A stretch of DNA of 64,000 bases, taken from contig QAIB01000002.1 of NCBI GenBank assembly GCA_030418545.1, forward strand, positions 62,001 through 126,000, written 5' to 3'. The DNA comes from Xenophilus aerolatus (GTDB lineage: Bacteria; Pseudomonadota; Gammaproteobacteria; Burkholderiales; Burkholderiaceae_C). Positions 54,670-63,519 of this stretch are shown one piece after another. Within the stretch, counting starts at the first letter, position 1. Every line of letters begins with the position of its first letter. The notes under the pieces were generated by a model that made no database searches, was not told the origin of the DNA, and worked only from the letters and a program-made list of their open reading frames with translations. The translations under genes were made by a program, and so were the position numbers.

Positions 54670-56102
54670 GGCATCTCCAGGATGAAGCGCGCACCGGGCG
54701 TGCCGGCCTCGTGGCGCAACTCGCCGCCGTGGGCGATCGCGACTTCGCGCGCCAGCGCCAGGCCCAGGCCCGTGCCGTCGGCGCGGCCGGTGCCGAAGGG
54801 CTCGAAGAGACGGCCGCGCACCGCCTCGGGTACGCCCTCGCCGTCGTCGGCGACACCCAGCACGAGCAGGCCGCGCGCCGCGTCGCCCTCGGCCCACAGG
54901 CGCACGCTGCCGCCGGGGCTGCGGGCGTGGCGCACCGCGTTGTCGAGCAGGTTGTCGACGGCGCGTCCCAGGTGCATGGGGTCGAAGACGGCACAGGTCG
55001 GCGTGCCTTCGGCCAGCACCAGCGCCACCTGGCGCTGCGCGGCCGATTCGGCGACCGTGGCCAGGCGTTCCTGCAGCCAGGGTTGCAGCGGCACCGCCTG
55101 CGGGTTCAGGTCCAGCGGCTGGACCAGCGCGAGCAGGCTGCGCACCACCGCGTCGAGCCGGTCGATCTGGCCGACGATGGTGCGCAGGGCGACGGCCTGC
55201 GTGCCGGCATCGGCCGCCAGCGCGTTCTCGGCCTTCAGGCGCATGGCGGCAATGGGGTTGCGGATCTCGTGCGCCACGGCCGAGGTCATGCGGCCCAGCG
55301 CGGCCAGCCGCAGGTCGCGGCTGCGCTGTGCCAGCGCGTCGCGGGCGGCCGCCTGTGCCTGCGCGAAGCGGGCCGCATAGCCGTTGTAGCTGGCGACGAT
55401 GCGGTCGAGCTCGTCCAGCCCGGTGCGCGCCAGCGTGGGCATGGTGTCGGCCGGCGCGGCGGCCAGGGCGGCTTCGAGCCCGCGCAGCCGCGCCCGGCCG
55501 CGGTACAGCAGCACCGCCAGCCACAACGCCGAGCACACGATCGCTGCCGCCAGCGCGCCCAGGCCCAGGCGCAGGCTGCCTTCCGCGGCGGCGGCACCGA
55601 GCTGGGTGCGCGTCATGGTCCAGGCGGCGGCGCCCGGCGCGGCAAGCGGGCAGGCCGCGACGATCAGCAGTTCGCGGCTGCCGCGCACCTGCTGCGTACG
55701 CAGGCGCTGCGTGCCCACGGCCTGCTGCGCCGTCTGCTCGATCAGCGCCTGCTCGGCCGCGGGCACGTCGGTCTTCACGCTGCTGCCTTCGTAGGTGGGA
55801 TAGGCGTACGCGCCGATGCCGCCCTCGGCCCGCCAGATGCCGCCTTCGACGTACGGCGCCTCGGTCAGCACCAGCTGCAGCAGCACGCGCGCCAGGTCCA
55901 GCCGCAGCGTGGCGGTGTCGGGCGCCGACTGCGCGTAGCGCTGCGCGAGCTGGTTGCAGCTGCCTTCGACGCGCGCACGGCCCAGCTCCAGCTGCATGGC
56001 GGGACTCAGCCGGTACAGCCCGAGCACCACCACGCCCAGCAGCAGGCACACGGCCAGCAGCAGGGCCCAGAACACGGCGAGTTGCAGCCTCAGGGAGCGC
56101 AT
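54654..56102 (-). CDS. Membrane sensor histidine kinase
   Basis: A 482-residue kinase with two helices (about 7-29 and 180-200) flanking a periplasmic sensor domain of about 150 residues; then a HAMP-like linker, H-box His278 (SAVAHEIRNPIAAM), N-box DNLLDNAVRHA and G2 GTGLGLALA. The sensor part has no recognised fold; it carries CNQLAQRYAQ and VEGGIW. It is the partner of the response regulator. Start ATG 56102 opens just before the first helix. Confidence 0.9.
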   Translation of the reverse strand: MRSLRLQLAVFWALLLAVCLLLGVVVLGLYRLSPAMQLELGRARVEGSCNQLAQRYAQSAPDTATLRLDLARVLLQLVLTEAPYVEGGIWRAEGGIGAYAYPTYEGSSVKTDVPAAEQALIEQTAQQAVGTQRLRTQQVRGSRELLIVAACPLAAPGAAAWTMTRTQLGAAAAEGSLRLGLGALAAAIVCSALWLAVLLYRGRARLRGLEAALAAAPADTMPTLARTGLDELDRIVASYNGYAARFAQAQAAARDALAQRSRDLRLAALGRMTSAVAHEIRNPIAAMRLKAENALAADAGTQAVALRTIVGQIDRLDAVVRSLLALVQPLDLNPQAVPLQPWLQERLATVAESAAQRQVALVLAEGTPTCAVFDPMHLGRAVDNLLDNAVRHARSPGGSVRLWAEGDAARGLLVLGVADDGEGVPEAVRGRLFEPFGTGRADGTGLGLALAREVAIAHGGELRHEAGTPGARFILEMPWQHC

Positions 56103-56249
56103 CGGGACAAGGAAGGCAGGGGTGGGCAGGGAAGGGGCAGCGGAGTATGCGCGACGGCGATGCACCGGCCCTGACGGACGCCAGGCCGTGCACCGGCAGC
56201 CAAAGCCCCGCGCCCACCGGGGTCGGGCAGCGGGCGGACAATCCCGCGC

Positions 56250-56942
56250 ATGAGCAGCCCCACCTCCGCCCCCACCGCCCTGCAGATCGACTTCGTGTCC
56301 GACGTTTCGTGCCCCTGGTGCGCCGTCGGCCTGGCCTCGCTGGAACAGGCGCTGGCGCGCGTCGGCCCCGAGATCGACGTGCACCTGCGCTTCCAGCCCT
56401 TCGAGCTCAATCCGCAGATGGTTCCCGAGGGCGAGGACTCCGTCGAGCACCTGCAGCGCAAGTACGGCATCAGCGAAGAGCAGGTGCGGGCCAACGGCGA
56501 ACACCTGCGCCAGCGCGGGCTGGCGGTGGGCTTTCCCTTCGACCTCGACAAGCGCAAGCGCGTGTGGAACACCTTCGACGCGCACCGCCTGCTGCACTGG
56601 GCCGAACTGGAAGGCGAGGCGCAGCAGCTGGCCCTGAAGAAGTCGCTGTTCAAGGCCTACTTCCTCGATGGCCTGAGCCCGGCCGACCATGAGCTGCTGG
56701 TGCGCCTGGCCGTGGACGCGGGCCTCGACGAATCGCGCGCCCGCGCCATCCTGGCCGGCGACGAGTACGCCCAGGAGGTGCGCGAGCGCGAGCGGCTCTA
56801 CACCGACGCCGGCATCCATTCGGTGCCGGCCATCGTCATCAACAACCAGCACCTGATCTCGGGCGGCCAGCCGCCGGAGGTCTTCGAGCGCGCGCTGCGC
56901 CAGATCGCCGGGGCCCAGCCGCCGGCGGTGATGAGCGCCTGA
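56250..56942 (+). CDS. DsbA/FrnE-family thiol oxidoreductase
   Basis: A 230-residue DsbA-like thioredoxin-fold protein with active-site CPWC at 21-24 (SDVSCPWC). FrnE-type marks: GISEEQVRANGEHL and GIHSVPAIVINN, with the cis-Pro VPA. There is no signal peptide, so it is cytosolic. Substrates in this family include polyketide-type molecules or stress targets; here unknown. It is followed at once by a strong intrinsic terminator. Confidence 0.9.
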   Translation: MSSPTSAPTALQIDFVSDVSCPWCAVGLASLEQALARVGPEIDVHLRFQPFELNPQMVPEGEDSVEHLQRKYGISEEQVRANGEHLRQRGLAVGFPFDLDKRKRVWNTFDAHRLLHWAELEGEAQQLALKKSLFKAYFLDGLSPADHELLVRLAVDAGLDESRARAILAGDEYAQEVRERERLYTDAGIHSVPAIVINNQHLISGGQPPEVFERALRQIAGAQPPAVMSA

Positions 56943-56957
56943 GCGGCGCTTTTTTTT
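56934..56957 (+). terminator. Intrinsic terminator of the DsbA/FrnE gene
   Basis: AGCGCC-TGAGC-GGCGCT followed by eight T. The stem begins inside the last codons and includes the stop codon in its loop. A classic rho-independent terminator on the plus strand. Confidence 0.85.
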
Positions 56958-56963
56958 AAAGCG

Positions 56964-57003
56964 AAAAAAAGTGGCTGCAGCGCCCATGGCACGGGCGCAG
57001 CCA
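56964..57003 (-). terminator. Intrinsic terminator of the OpgC-like gene
   Basis: On the minus strand a bulged stem (TGGCTGCGCCC pairing with GGGCGC...GCAGCCA) ends at 56972 and is followed by C and seven T (plus-strand A run 56964-56970). It follows the convergent gene's stop by 20 bases. Together with the plus-strand terminator it isolates two converging units. Confidence 0.75.
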
Positions 57004-57023
57004 GCCATGGTTTCGATAGCAGA

Positions 57024-58208
57024 TCAGGCGCGTCGGCCGGCGTCGGCCAGTGCCGGTGCCGGGCGCTTGCCCGCCCGCTCGCGGGCCTCGAAGCGCGCCA
57101 CGGCCCAGGCCACCGCATAGAGCCACAGGAACACGCTGCCCAGCAGCGCCACGTCGGCCCACAGCGGCCGTGCGCGGTGGCCGAAGAGCGCCACCACGAT
57201 CAGCACCGCCACCAGGTGCGCGCAGAACACGGCCAGCGAGGCCGATCCCATCGTCTCGAGCCAGCGCGGCCGGGGCAGGTGCGACAGCCAGCCCGGGCCG
57301 AAGCGGAAGGCCACGATGCCGATGGCCGCCAGGTCGAGCAGGCGCAGCGGGCCGAGCCGCCACTTGTCGAACAGCAGGTTCAGCTCGGCATGCTCGCCGA
57401 AGGGCGCCTGGCCCCAGGGGCCGAGGTGGCGCCAGGCCAGGCAGCCCACGGCCACCACCACGGCGATCTGCACCACGCGGCGCGGGACGACGATCGGCCG
57501 CGCATCGGGCGCGTTGCGGCTGGCGCCCATCCACAGCCCGAAGAACCACAGGAACTGCCAGGCGAAGGTGTCGAAGGATCCGGTCTCGTTGAAGGGGATG
57601 GGGATGCCGAGCAGGCCCATCATCAGATGCTCGTGCAGCCACGGCGTCATGCCGAACTGCGCGCCGGCCCACAGCAGGGCGCTCAGCAGCATCGGCCGCT
57701 GCCAGCCGTGACGCAGCGCATAGGCCATGACCCAGGGGCTGAGCAGCATGAACAGGATGTACAGCGGCAGGATGTCCAGCAGGGCAGGCTGGTAGACCAG
57801 CAGCAGCGAGTACAAGAAGCCCTCGTGCGGATGCGCGAGGTAGTACTTGAGCAGGTCCTTGACCTGCGGTTCCTCGATGTGCAGGCCGATGGCCAGCGCG
57901 GTGATCACCGTGAAGAGGAAGAGCAGCAGTGCCGCCTGGCTCATGTAGATGCGCACGGCACGCTTCCAGAAGCCGCGGCGCATCGCATCCACCCCCTGCG
58001 TGTGGCCGATGCGGCCGTAGACCAGGCCCGAAACGAAGGCAGACAGCAGCACGAAGCCTTCAGCCGCCGACACGAAGCCGAAGGGCTGCCCCACCGGGTC
58101 GGTGAAGCGCGTGGGCACGTGCGTGATCGTCATCAGCACGAGCATCAGCCCGCGCACGGCGTCGATCTCCCAGTAGCGACGCGACGGGGGCGGTGCGGAA
58201 GCGCTCAT
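57024..58208 (-). CDS. opgC: OpgC-type membrane acyltransferase
   Basis: A 394-residue integral membrane protein with about ten helices of the OpgC family (the start RYWEIDAVRGLMLVLMTITHVPTRF and SAAEGFVLLSAFVSGLVYG are characteristic). OpgC succinylates osmoregulated periplasmic glucans; here no opgG/H is nearby, so a glucan or another acceptor is inferred. ATG 58208 has a weak SD. The 215-base gap upstream has no gene. Confidence 0.85.
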   Translation of the reverse strand: MSASAPPPSRRYWEIDAVRGLMLVLMTITHVPTRFTDPVGQPFGFVSAAEGFVLLSAFVSGLVYGRIGHTQGVDAMRRGFWKRAVRIYMSQAALLLFLFTVITALAIGLHIEEPQVKDLLKYYLAHPHEGFLYSLLLVYQPALLDILPLYILFMLLSPWVMAYALRHGWQRPMLLSALLWAGAQFGMTPWLHEHLMMGLLGIPIPFNETGSFDTFAWQFLWFFGLWMGASRNAPDARPIVVPRRVVQIAVVVAVGCLAWRHLGPWGQAPFGEHAELNLLFDKWRLGPLRLLDLAAIGIVAFRFGPGWLSHLPRPRWLETMGSASLAVFCAHLVAVLIVVALFGHRARPLWADVALLGSVFLWLYAVAWAVARFEARERAGKRPAPALADAGRRA

Positions 58209-58423
58209 CGGCGGGGGGCTTTCATCGCAGGGACTCTATCGGCGTGAAGCTGACGGGATGTCGGTCGGCGCTCCATGACCACGTGGGCCATGCGGCATCG
58301 GCCGGGGTGGGGAGATCGGGCGGCGCGCCGTCCTACCGGCGCACGCCGCCCGGTTCGACGGCGCAGGCGCGCGCCGGTTCCTAGGCTGTTGCGCCTGCTG
58401 ACACAAAAGATAGGAACTGCACC

Positions 58424-58615
58424 ATGAGCATGCGCAAGCGCCGCCGCGGCCTGTACGCCAACATCCAGGCCAAGCGCCGCCGCATCGCACGCGGCAGCGG
58501 CGAACACATGCGCAAGCCGGGCGAGAAGGGTGCGCCGGCCCGCGGTGCATTCCGCAAGGCCGCGAAGACGGCGCACGGCCGGCGCCGAACGCGCCGCCGA
58601 ACCAGCAAGCGGTAG
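58424..58615 (+). CDS. Small basic protein (DUF6321-like)
   Basis: A 63-residue Arg/Lys-rich protein beginning MSMRKRRRGLYANIQAKRRR, with GSGEHMRKPGEKGAP, a pattern typical of a small family (DUF6321, recalled) found in bacteria and phages. It is probably cytosolic and might bind nucleic acid; no function known. AGGA lies eight bases before the start. It is convergent with the Lrp gene. Confidence 0.65.
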   Translation: MSMRKRRRGLYANIQAKRRRIARGSGEHMRKPGEKGAPARGAFRKAAKTAHGRRRTRRRTSKR

Positions 58616-58625
58616 CCGGCCGCGC

Positions 58626-59129
58626 TCAGGCGAGGCTGGCAATGGGCACGGTCGCCTCCTTCAGCACGCGCAGCACGAAGTGCGACTTGCTGTGGCGGAT
58701 GCCGGGGATCTTGTAGAGCTTCTCGCGCAGCAGCCGTTCGTAGTCGCGCGTGTCGCGCACGGCGATGCGGATGTAGTAGTCGTAGTCGCCCGACACGAGA
58801 TACGCCTCCTGGATCTCGGGGATGGTCGCCAGCACGCGGCCGAAGTCGTACAGGGTCTCGTCGGTGTGGCTCTCGAGCGTGACCTGGACGATGACCGAGT
58901 CCTGGTAGCCCAGCTTGCCGGCGTCGACGTCGACCCTGTAGCGCTTGATGACGCCCTCGGCCTCCAGCCGCTTGATGCGACCCCAGCAGGTGGTGGCCGA
59001 CAGGCCGACCTCGGCGCCGATCTCCTGCAGGGTGCGGCGCGAGTCGGCCAGCAGGATGCGCAGGATCGCCATGTCGGTCTTGTCGAAATTTCCTTCGGCC
59101 GGTTCGCTCGATTTCCGATGGGTTTTCAT
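58626..59129 (-). CDS. Lrp/AsnC-family regulator
   Basis: A 167-residue Lrp regulator: N-terminal HTH (TDMAILRILLADSRRTLQEIGAEVGLSATTCWGRIKRLE, within about 18-56) and C-terminal RAM domain (VSGDYDYYIRIAVRD) that binds amino acids. It is divergent from the acetolactate-synthase-like gene with a 65-base gap, suggesting control of that gene by an amino acid. Start ATG 59129 is preferred over an earlier frame start at 59231 within the neighbouring gene. Confidence 0.9.
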   Translation of the reverse strand: MKTHRKSSEPAEGNFDKTDMAILRILLADSRRTLQEIGAEVGLSATTCWGRIKRLEAEGVIKRYRVDVDAGKLGYQDSVIVQVTLESHTDETLYDFGRVLATIPEIQEAYLVSGDYDYYIRIAVRDTRDYERLLREKLYKIPGIRHSKSHFVLRVLKEATVPIASLA

Positions 59130-59150
59130 GGTTTGGCCCCGATTCTTCGA

Positions 59151-59166
59151 ATTTGCGAAGCACATT
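59151..59166. promoter_or_regulatory. Inverted repeat in the Lrp divergent gap
   Basis: CTTCG and CGAAG are inverted arms around AATTTG (with flanking A/T-rich bases) in the 65-base gap between the Lrp gene and the acetolactate-synthase-like gene. It is a candidate Lrp site; Lrp sites are degenerate, so confidence is low. Confidence 0.35.
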
Positions 59167-59194
59167 CTGCGCTGATCCCTGAAAAATCGGTGGC

Positions 59195-60979
59195 ATGAAC
59201 ACCGAAGCGCTCCTCGACCTGCCAGCCTCACCCCCGACGCCAGCCCCGGCCCAGCGCATGCCCCGCAACGGCGCCGAGGCCCTGCTCGACGCGCTGGTGG
59301 CCTGCGGCGTCGATACCCTGTTCGGCTACCCGGGCGGCGCCGCGCTGCCGCTGTACGACGCGCTGCACGGCGAGCCGCGGCTTCGCCACGTGCTGGTGCG
59401 CCACGAGCAGGCGGCCGTGCATGCGGCCGAGGGCTATGCGCGCAGCACCGGTCGCGTGGGCGTGGTGCTGGTCACCTCGGGCCCGGGCGTGGGCAACACC
59501 ATCAGCGGCCTGCTCGACGCGATAAGCGATTCGGTGCCGGTGCTGTGCATCAGCGGCCAGGTGGCGACGGCCGTCATCGGCACCAACGCCTTCCAGGAAA
59601 GCGACGCGCTGGGCATGTCGCGCCCGGTGACCAAGTGGAACGTGCAGCCGCGCCGCGCGTCGGAGCTGCCGGGCGTGGTGCGCCGGGCATTGGCCATCGC
59701 GGCCGGTGGCCGGCCGGGGCCGGTGCTGATCGACGTGCCGAAGGACGTGCAGCTGGCCCGTTTCGACGCCGCCGCCGAGCCCGCGGCCGAGCGCGCGCCG
59801 GCGGCCCTGCGCCCGCCCGTGCGCGCCAGCCTGCAGCGCGCGGCCGACCTCATCGCCTCGGCGCGCCGACCGGTGTTCTACGGCGGCGGCGGCCTCGTCA
59901 ACGCCGGGCCCGCCGCCTGCGAGGCCTTCACGCGCCTGGTGCGGCAGGTGGGGGCGCCCTGCACGCTCACCCTGATGGGGCTGGGCGCCTTCCCGGCCTC
60001 CGACCCGCAGTTCGTCGGCATGCTGGGCATGCACGGCACGCTGGAGGCCAACCTCGCGATGCACGAGGCCGACCTGGTCGTCAACGTCGGCGCGCGCTTC
60101 GACGACCGCGTGACCGGGAAGCTCGACGAGTTCTGCCCGCATGCGCGCAAGATCCACGTCGACATCGACCCCAGCAGCATCCACAAGACGGTGAAGGTCG
60201 ACGTGCCCATCGTCGGCGACTGCGGGCAGGTGCTCGACGCGCTGCTGGCCATGCCCGACCTGGAAGGCCTGCCTGCCGCACGTCTTGCGCCCTGGTGGGC
60301 GCGCGTGGAGCGCTGGCGCGCCGAGCGATGCCTGGACTTCACGCCGCGCCCGGGCGAGATCCTGCCGCAGCAGCTCATGTCGACGCTGCAGGCGCAGCTC
60401 GCAGGACGCGACGCCATCGTCTCCACCGACGTCGGCCAGCACCAGATGTGGGCCGCCCAGTACCTGCGCTTCGAGCGGCCGCGCCGCTGGCTCACCTCGG
60501 GCGGTGCCGGCACCATGGGCTACGGGTTGCCGGCGGCCATCGGCGCGCAGATTGCGCACCCCGAGGCGCTCGCCGTCTGCGTGAGCGGCGACGCCTCGGT
60601 GCTCATGAACATCCAGGAACTCTCGACCGCGGTGCAGCACCGCGCGCCGGTCAAGCTGGTGCTGTCGAACAACGGCTACATGGGCATGGTGCGCCAGTGG
60701 CAGGAGCTCAACCACGGCAACCGCCTGAGCCACAGCTGGAACGAGGCGCTGCCCGATTTCGTGGCCCTGGCACGGGCTTTCGGCTGGGGCGCGCGGCGCG
60801 TGAGCGATCCGGCCGAACTCGACGAGGCGCTGGCCGAATGCCTGGCCTGGCCCGGCCCCTTCTTCCTCGACGTGCAGGTGGCGGCGCAGGAGAACTGCTT
60901 CCCGATGATGCCCGCCGGGCAGGGGCATCACCGGGTCATGCTGGCCAAGGATCGGTGGTACGAGCCGCCCACGGCCTGA
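59195..60979 (+). CDS. Acetolactate synthase large-subunit-like, TPP-dependent enzyme
   Basis: A 594-residue ThDP enzyme of the acetohydroxyacid synthase family. Catalytic Glu is Glu71 ([12 protein letters not shown]), and the C-terminal Mg-ThDP motif runs from GDA (465-467) to NN (492-493). It has the FAD-associated middle region of the family. No small regulatory subunit (ilvH) is adjacent. The divergent Lrp regulator and the following SDR (102 bases on) argue for a specialised rather than housekeeping role. I did not assign ilvB because related enzymes (for example glyoxylate carboligase, acetolactate synthase for catabolism) share the pattern. Confidence 0.85.
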   Translation: MNTEALLDLPASPPTPAPAQRMPRNGAEALLDALVACGVDTLFGYPGGAALPLYDALHGEPRLRHVLVRHEQAAVHAAEGYARSTGRVGVVLVTSGPGVGNTISGLLDAISDSVPVLCISGQVATAVIGTNAFQESDALGMSRPVTKWNVQPRRASELPGVVRRALAIAAGGRPGPVLIDVPKDVQLARFDAAAEPAAERAPAALRPPVRASLQRAADLIASARRPVFYGGGGLVNAGPAACEAFTRLVRQVGAPCTLTLMGLGAFPASDPQFVGMLGMHGTLEANLAMHEADLVVNVGARFDDRVTGKLDEFCPHARKIHVDIDPSSIHKTVKVDVPIVGDCGQVLDALLAMPDLEGLPAARLAPWWARVERWRAERCLDFTPRPGEILPQQLMSTLQAQLAGRDAIVSTDVGQHQMWAAQYLRFERPRRWLTSGGAGTMGYGLPAAIGAQIAHPEALAVCVSGDASVLMNIQELSTAVQHRAPVKLVLSNNGYMGMVRQWQELNHGNRLSHSWNEALPDFVALARAFGWGARRVSDPAELDEALAECLAWPGPFFLDVQVAAQENCFPMMPAGQGHHRVMLAKDRWYEPPTA

Positions 60980-61081
60980 GCGCATCGCATGCGCGGCATG
61001 CCGGGATTTCCGGCGATTCGCCGCTCGCCGCGGTTCAAATGCGGGGCATCGTCTCGCACAGCATCGAAAGGACCTTGCCCC

Positions 61082-61831
61082 ATGAGCGCCTCACCTGGCA
61101 CCGTGCTGATCACCGGCGGCAGCCGCGGCATCGGTGCCGCCACTGCGCGCCTTGCCGCGCAGCGCGGCCATGACGTGTGCTTCACCTATGCCGAGCGGCA
61201 CGACGCCGCGCAGCAGGTGGTGGCCGAGCTGCGGGGGCTCGGCCGGGCCGCCCATGCGATCCAGGCGGACGCGGGGGATGCCCAGGCCATGGCCACGCTG
61301 CTCGATCGCCTGCCGCCGCTGCGTTCGCCGCTCACGGCGCTGGTCAACAACACCGGCGTGACGGGACCGCTGGGGCCCTTCGCCGGGCAGGAGCTGGCGA
61401 CCTTGCGCCGCGTGCTCGACGTCAACGTGCTGGGCCTCATGGTGCTGACGCAGCAGGTGGTGCGGCGCTGGCAGGCCGACGGCACGGCGGGCGCCATCGT
61501 CAACGTGTCGTCCATCGCGGCCACCCTGGGCGCGCCGGGCGAGTACGTGCACTACGCCGCCAGCAAGGCCGCGGTCGAGGCTTTCACCGTGGGTCTCGCC
61601 AAGGAGCTGGCGGGGCAGGGGATCCGCGTGAACGCGGTGTCGCCCGGCACCACGCTGACCGAGATCCACGCCACCGCCGGCGAGCCGGGGCGCCCGCAGC
61701 GCGTGGCGGCGCGCATCCCGATGCAGCGGCCGGGCGAGGTCGACGAGATCGCACAGGCGATCGTCTGGATGCTCTCGCCCGAGGCCTCGTACGTGACCGG
61801 CACGACGCTCAAGGTGGCCGGCGGGCTGTGA
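61082..61831 (+). CDS. Short-chain dehydrogenase/reductase
   Basis: A 249-residue SDR with the nucleotide motif TGGSRGIG at 11-18, NNTG, and the catalytic pair Tyr158 and Lys162 (YVHYAASK). The coenzyme preference looks NADP-like by the early Arg15. It is probably co-transcribed with the acetolactate-synthase-like gene. Substrate not known. It converges on the acyl-CoA ligase gene. Confidence 0.88.
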   Translation: MSASPGTVLITGGSRGIGAATARLAAQRGHDVCFTYAERHDAAQQVVAELRGLGRAAHAIQADAGDAQAMATLLDRLPPLRSPLTALVNNTGVTGPLGPFAGQELATLRRVLDVNVLGLMVLTQQVVRRWQADGTAGAIVNVSSIAATLGAPGEYVHYAASKAAVEAFTVGLAKELAGQGIRVNAVSPGTTLTEIHATAGEPGRPQRVAARIPMQRPGEVDEIAQAIVWMLSPEASYVTGTTLKVAGGL

Positions 61832-61933
61832 GGCCCCCAAGGGCGGGCCGCCAGTCGCGCGCATGCCGGCGCGGGGCCTGTGCCGAAGACGAACGCCGAC
61901 GCGCGTTCGAATGCCCCCGCGGCGCCGAGCGGC

Positions 61934-63499
61934 CTAGCCGACCGCCCGCGTCTGCCCCTTCCAGTGCGGCTCGCGCAGCACGCGCTTGAGCACCTTGCCG
62001 CTGGGATTGCGCGGCAGCGCATCGAGGAGGTCGACGCTTTTCGGGCACTTGTAGTGCGCCAGGTTCTCGCGCATGAACTCGATGATGTCGCGCTCGGTCG
62101 CGGCGGCGCCGGGCCGCAGCACCACGCAGGCCTTGACCGCCTCGCCCCAGGTCGGGTCGGGCACGCCGATGACGGCGCCGTCCAGCACGGCCGGGTGCCG
62201 CATCAGCACGTTCTCGACCTCGGCCGGATAGATGTTCTCGCCGCCCGAGACGATCATGTCCTTGATGCGGTCGTTGATGTACAGGTAGCCGTCCTTGAGG
62301 TAGCCGCCGTCGCCCGAGCGGAACCATCCGCCGTTGGCGTTGCGCCCCTCCGGGTACGCCGCCGCCGTGGCCTGCGGATTGCGCCAGTACGCCTTGAAGT
62401 TGCGGTCGGACTCGATCCAGACTTCGCCGACCTCCCCGTCGGGCAGGTCCTGCAGGCAGATCGGATCGACGATGCGCAGGCGCCCGCCCCCGATCGGCCG
62501 TCCGGCCGAGCGCAGCAGCGAGGTGTCGCCCGAGCGGTGGTCCTCCGGGAACAGGAAGGTGGCGGGGCCCGACACCTCGGTGAGCCCGTAGACTTGCAGG
62601 AAGTCGCAGCCGAAGACGTCGAAGGCCTGCTTGAGGACGGTCTCGCTCACCGGGGAGCCTCCGTAGGCCATCAGCTGCAGCGTGCCGAAATCGTGCGCCT
62701 TGGCGTCGGGCACCTGCAGCATGAACAGGATCATGGCCGGCACCACGAAGGTGTGGGTGATGCCGTGCTGCGCAAAGGCTTTCAGGTAGGCCCCCGGGTC
62801 GAAGTCGGCGTAGGCAGAGGTCTGTCCGCCGGTGTAGAGCGTGAGCAGCAGCATCGTCATGCCGGCCACGTGGAACACCGGCAGCGGATTGCCGAGCACG
62901 TGGCGGTGGTCGAACTTCCATTCCCTGGACACCACGCGCGAGGTCGACAGCAATCCGGCATGCGTGAGCACGATGCCTTTCGGCAGGCCGGTCGTGCCGG
63001 ACGAGTACAGCTGTAGCGCCGCGTCGTGCGTGTCCGCCGCCACCGGCGTGAAGGTGTCCGGGAAATCCGCAGACCGCTGCGCCAGCGACGGAAGACCGCC
63101 CTGCGAGGTGCCGGTGCAGACCCGGGTCTTCACGCCGGGCATGTCGGCCTTCTCGACCGTGGGAACGAACTCGGCATCGACCATCAGGAAGGGCGCCTGG
63201 CCGTCGTTCACGATGTATTCGATTTCGCCCGCGGTGAGGCGCCAGTTGACCGGCATGCAGACCGCGCCGAGCTTGCAGGCGGCCAGCGTCACCAGGATGC
63301 ACTCGACGTGGTGCTTGGTCAGCACCGCGACGCGCGTCTCGCGCGTCACGCCGGCCTGCGCCAGTGCATTGGCGAGGCGATTGGTGTGCGCCTCGACCTC
63401 ACGGTAGCTCAGGCGCCGTTCCCCGTGGCGGTAGGCGATGTCGTCGGGGCGCTCGCTGAGCTGGCGCTTCAGGCTGTCGATGAGGGTGAGGTCTTCCAT
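61934..63499 (-). CDS. Acyl-CoA synthetase (AMP-binding)
   Basis: A 521-residue adenylate-forming ligase. P-loop YSSGTTGLPKG at 165-175, the YGLTEVSGPAT segment (A5), GWFRSGDGGYL and DRIKDMIVSGGENIYP follow, and the C-terminal lid ends with NPSGKVLKR. Its neighbour upstream encodes a biotin-dependent acyl-CoA carboxylase subunit (20-base gap), so it probably activates a branched or terpenoid acid for carboxylation. Start ATG 63499 was chosen by family N-terminus (MEDLTLIDSLKRQL). Confidence 0.9.
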   Translation of the reverse strand: MEDLTLIDSLKRQLSERPDDIAYRHGERRLSYREVEAHTNRLANALAQAGVTRETRVAVLTKHHVECILVTLAACKLGAVCMPVNWRLTAGEIEYIVNDGQAPFLMVDAEFVPTVEKADMPGVKTRVCTGTSQGGLPSLAQRSADFPDTFTPVAADTHDAALQLYSSGTTGLPKGIVLTHAGLLSTSRVVSREWKFDHRHVLGNPLPVFHVAGMTMLLLTLYTGGQTSAYADFDPGAYLKAFAQHGITHTFVVPAMILFMLQVPDAKAHDFGTLQLMAYGGSPVSETVLKQAFDVFGCDFLQVYGLTEVSGPATFLFPEDHRSGDTSLLRSAGRPIGGGRLRIVDPICLQDLPDGEVGEVWIESDRNFKAYWRNPQATAAAYPEGRNANGGWFRSGDGGYLKDGYLYINDRIKDMIVSGGENIYPAEVENVLMRHPAVLDGAVIGVPDPTWGEAVKACVVLRPGAAATERDIIEFMRENLAHYKCPKSVDLLDALPRNPSGKVLKRVLREPHWKGQTRAVG

Positions 63500-63519
63500 G
63501 GCTTCATCTGCTGTGGTCG

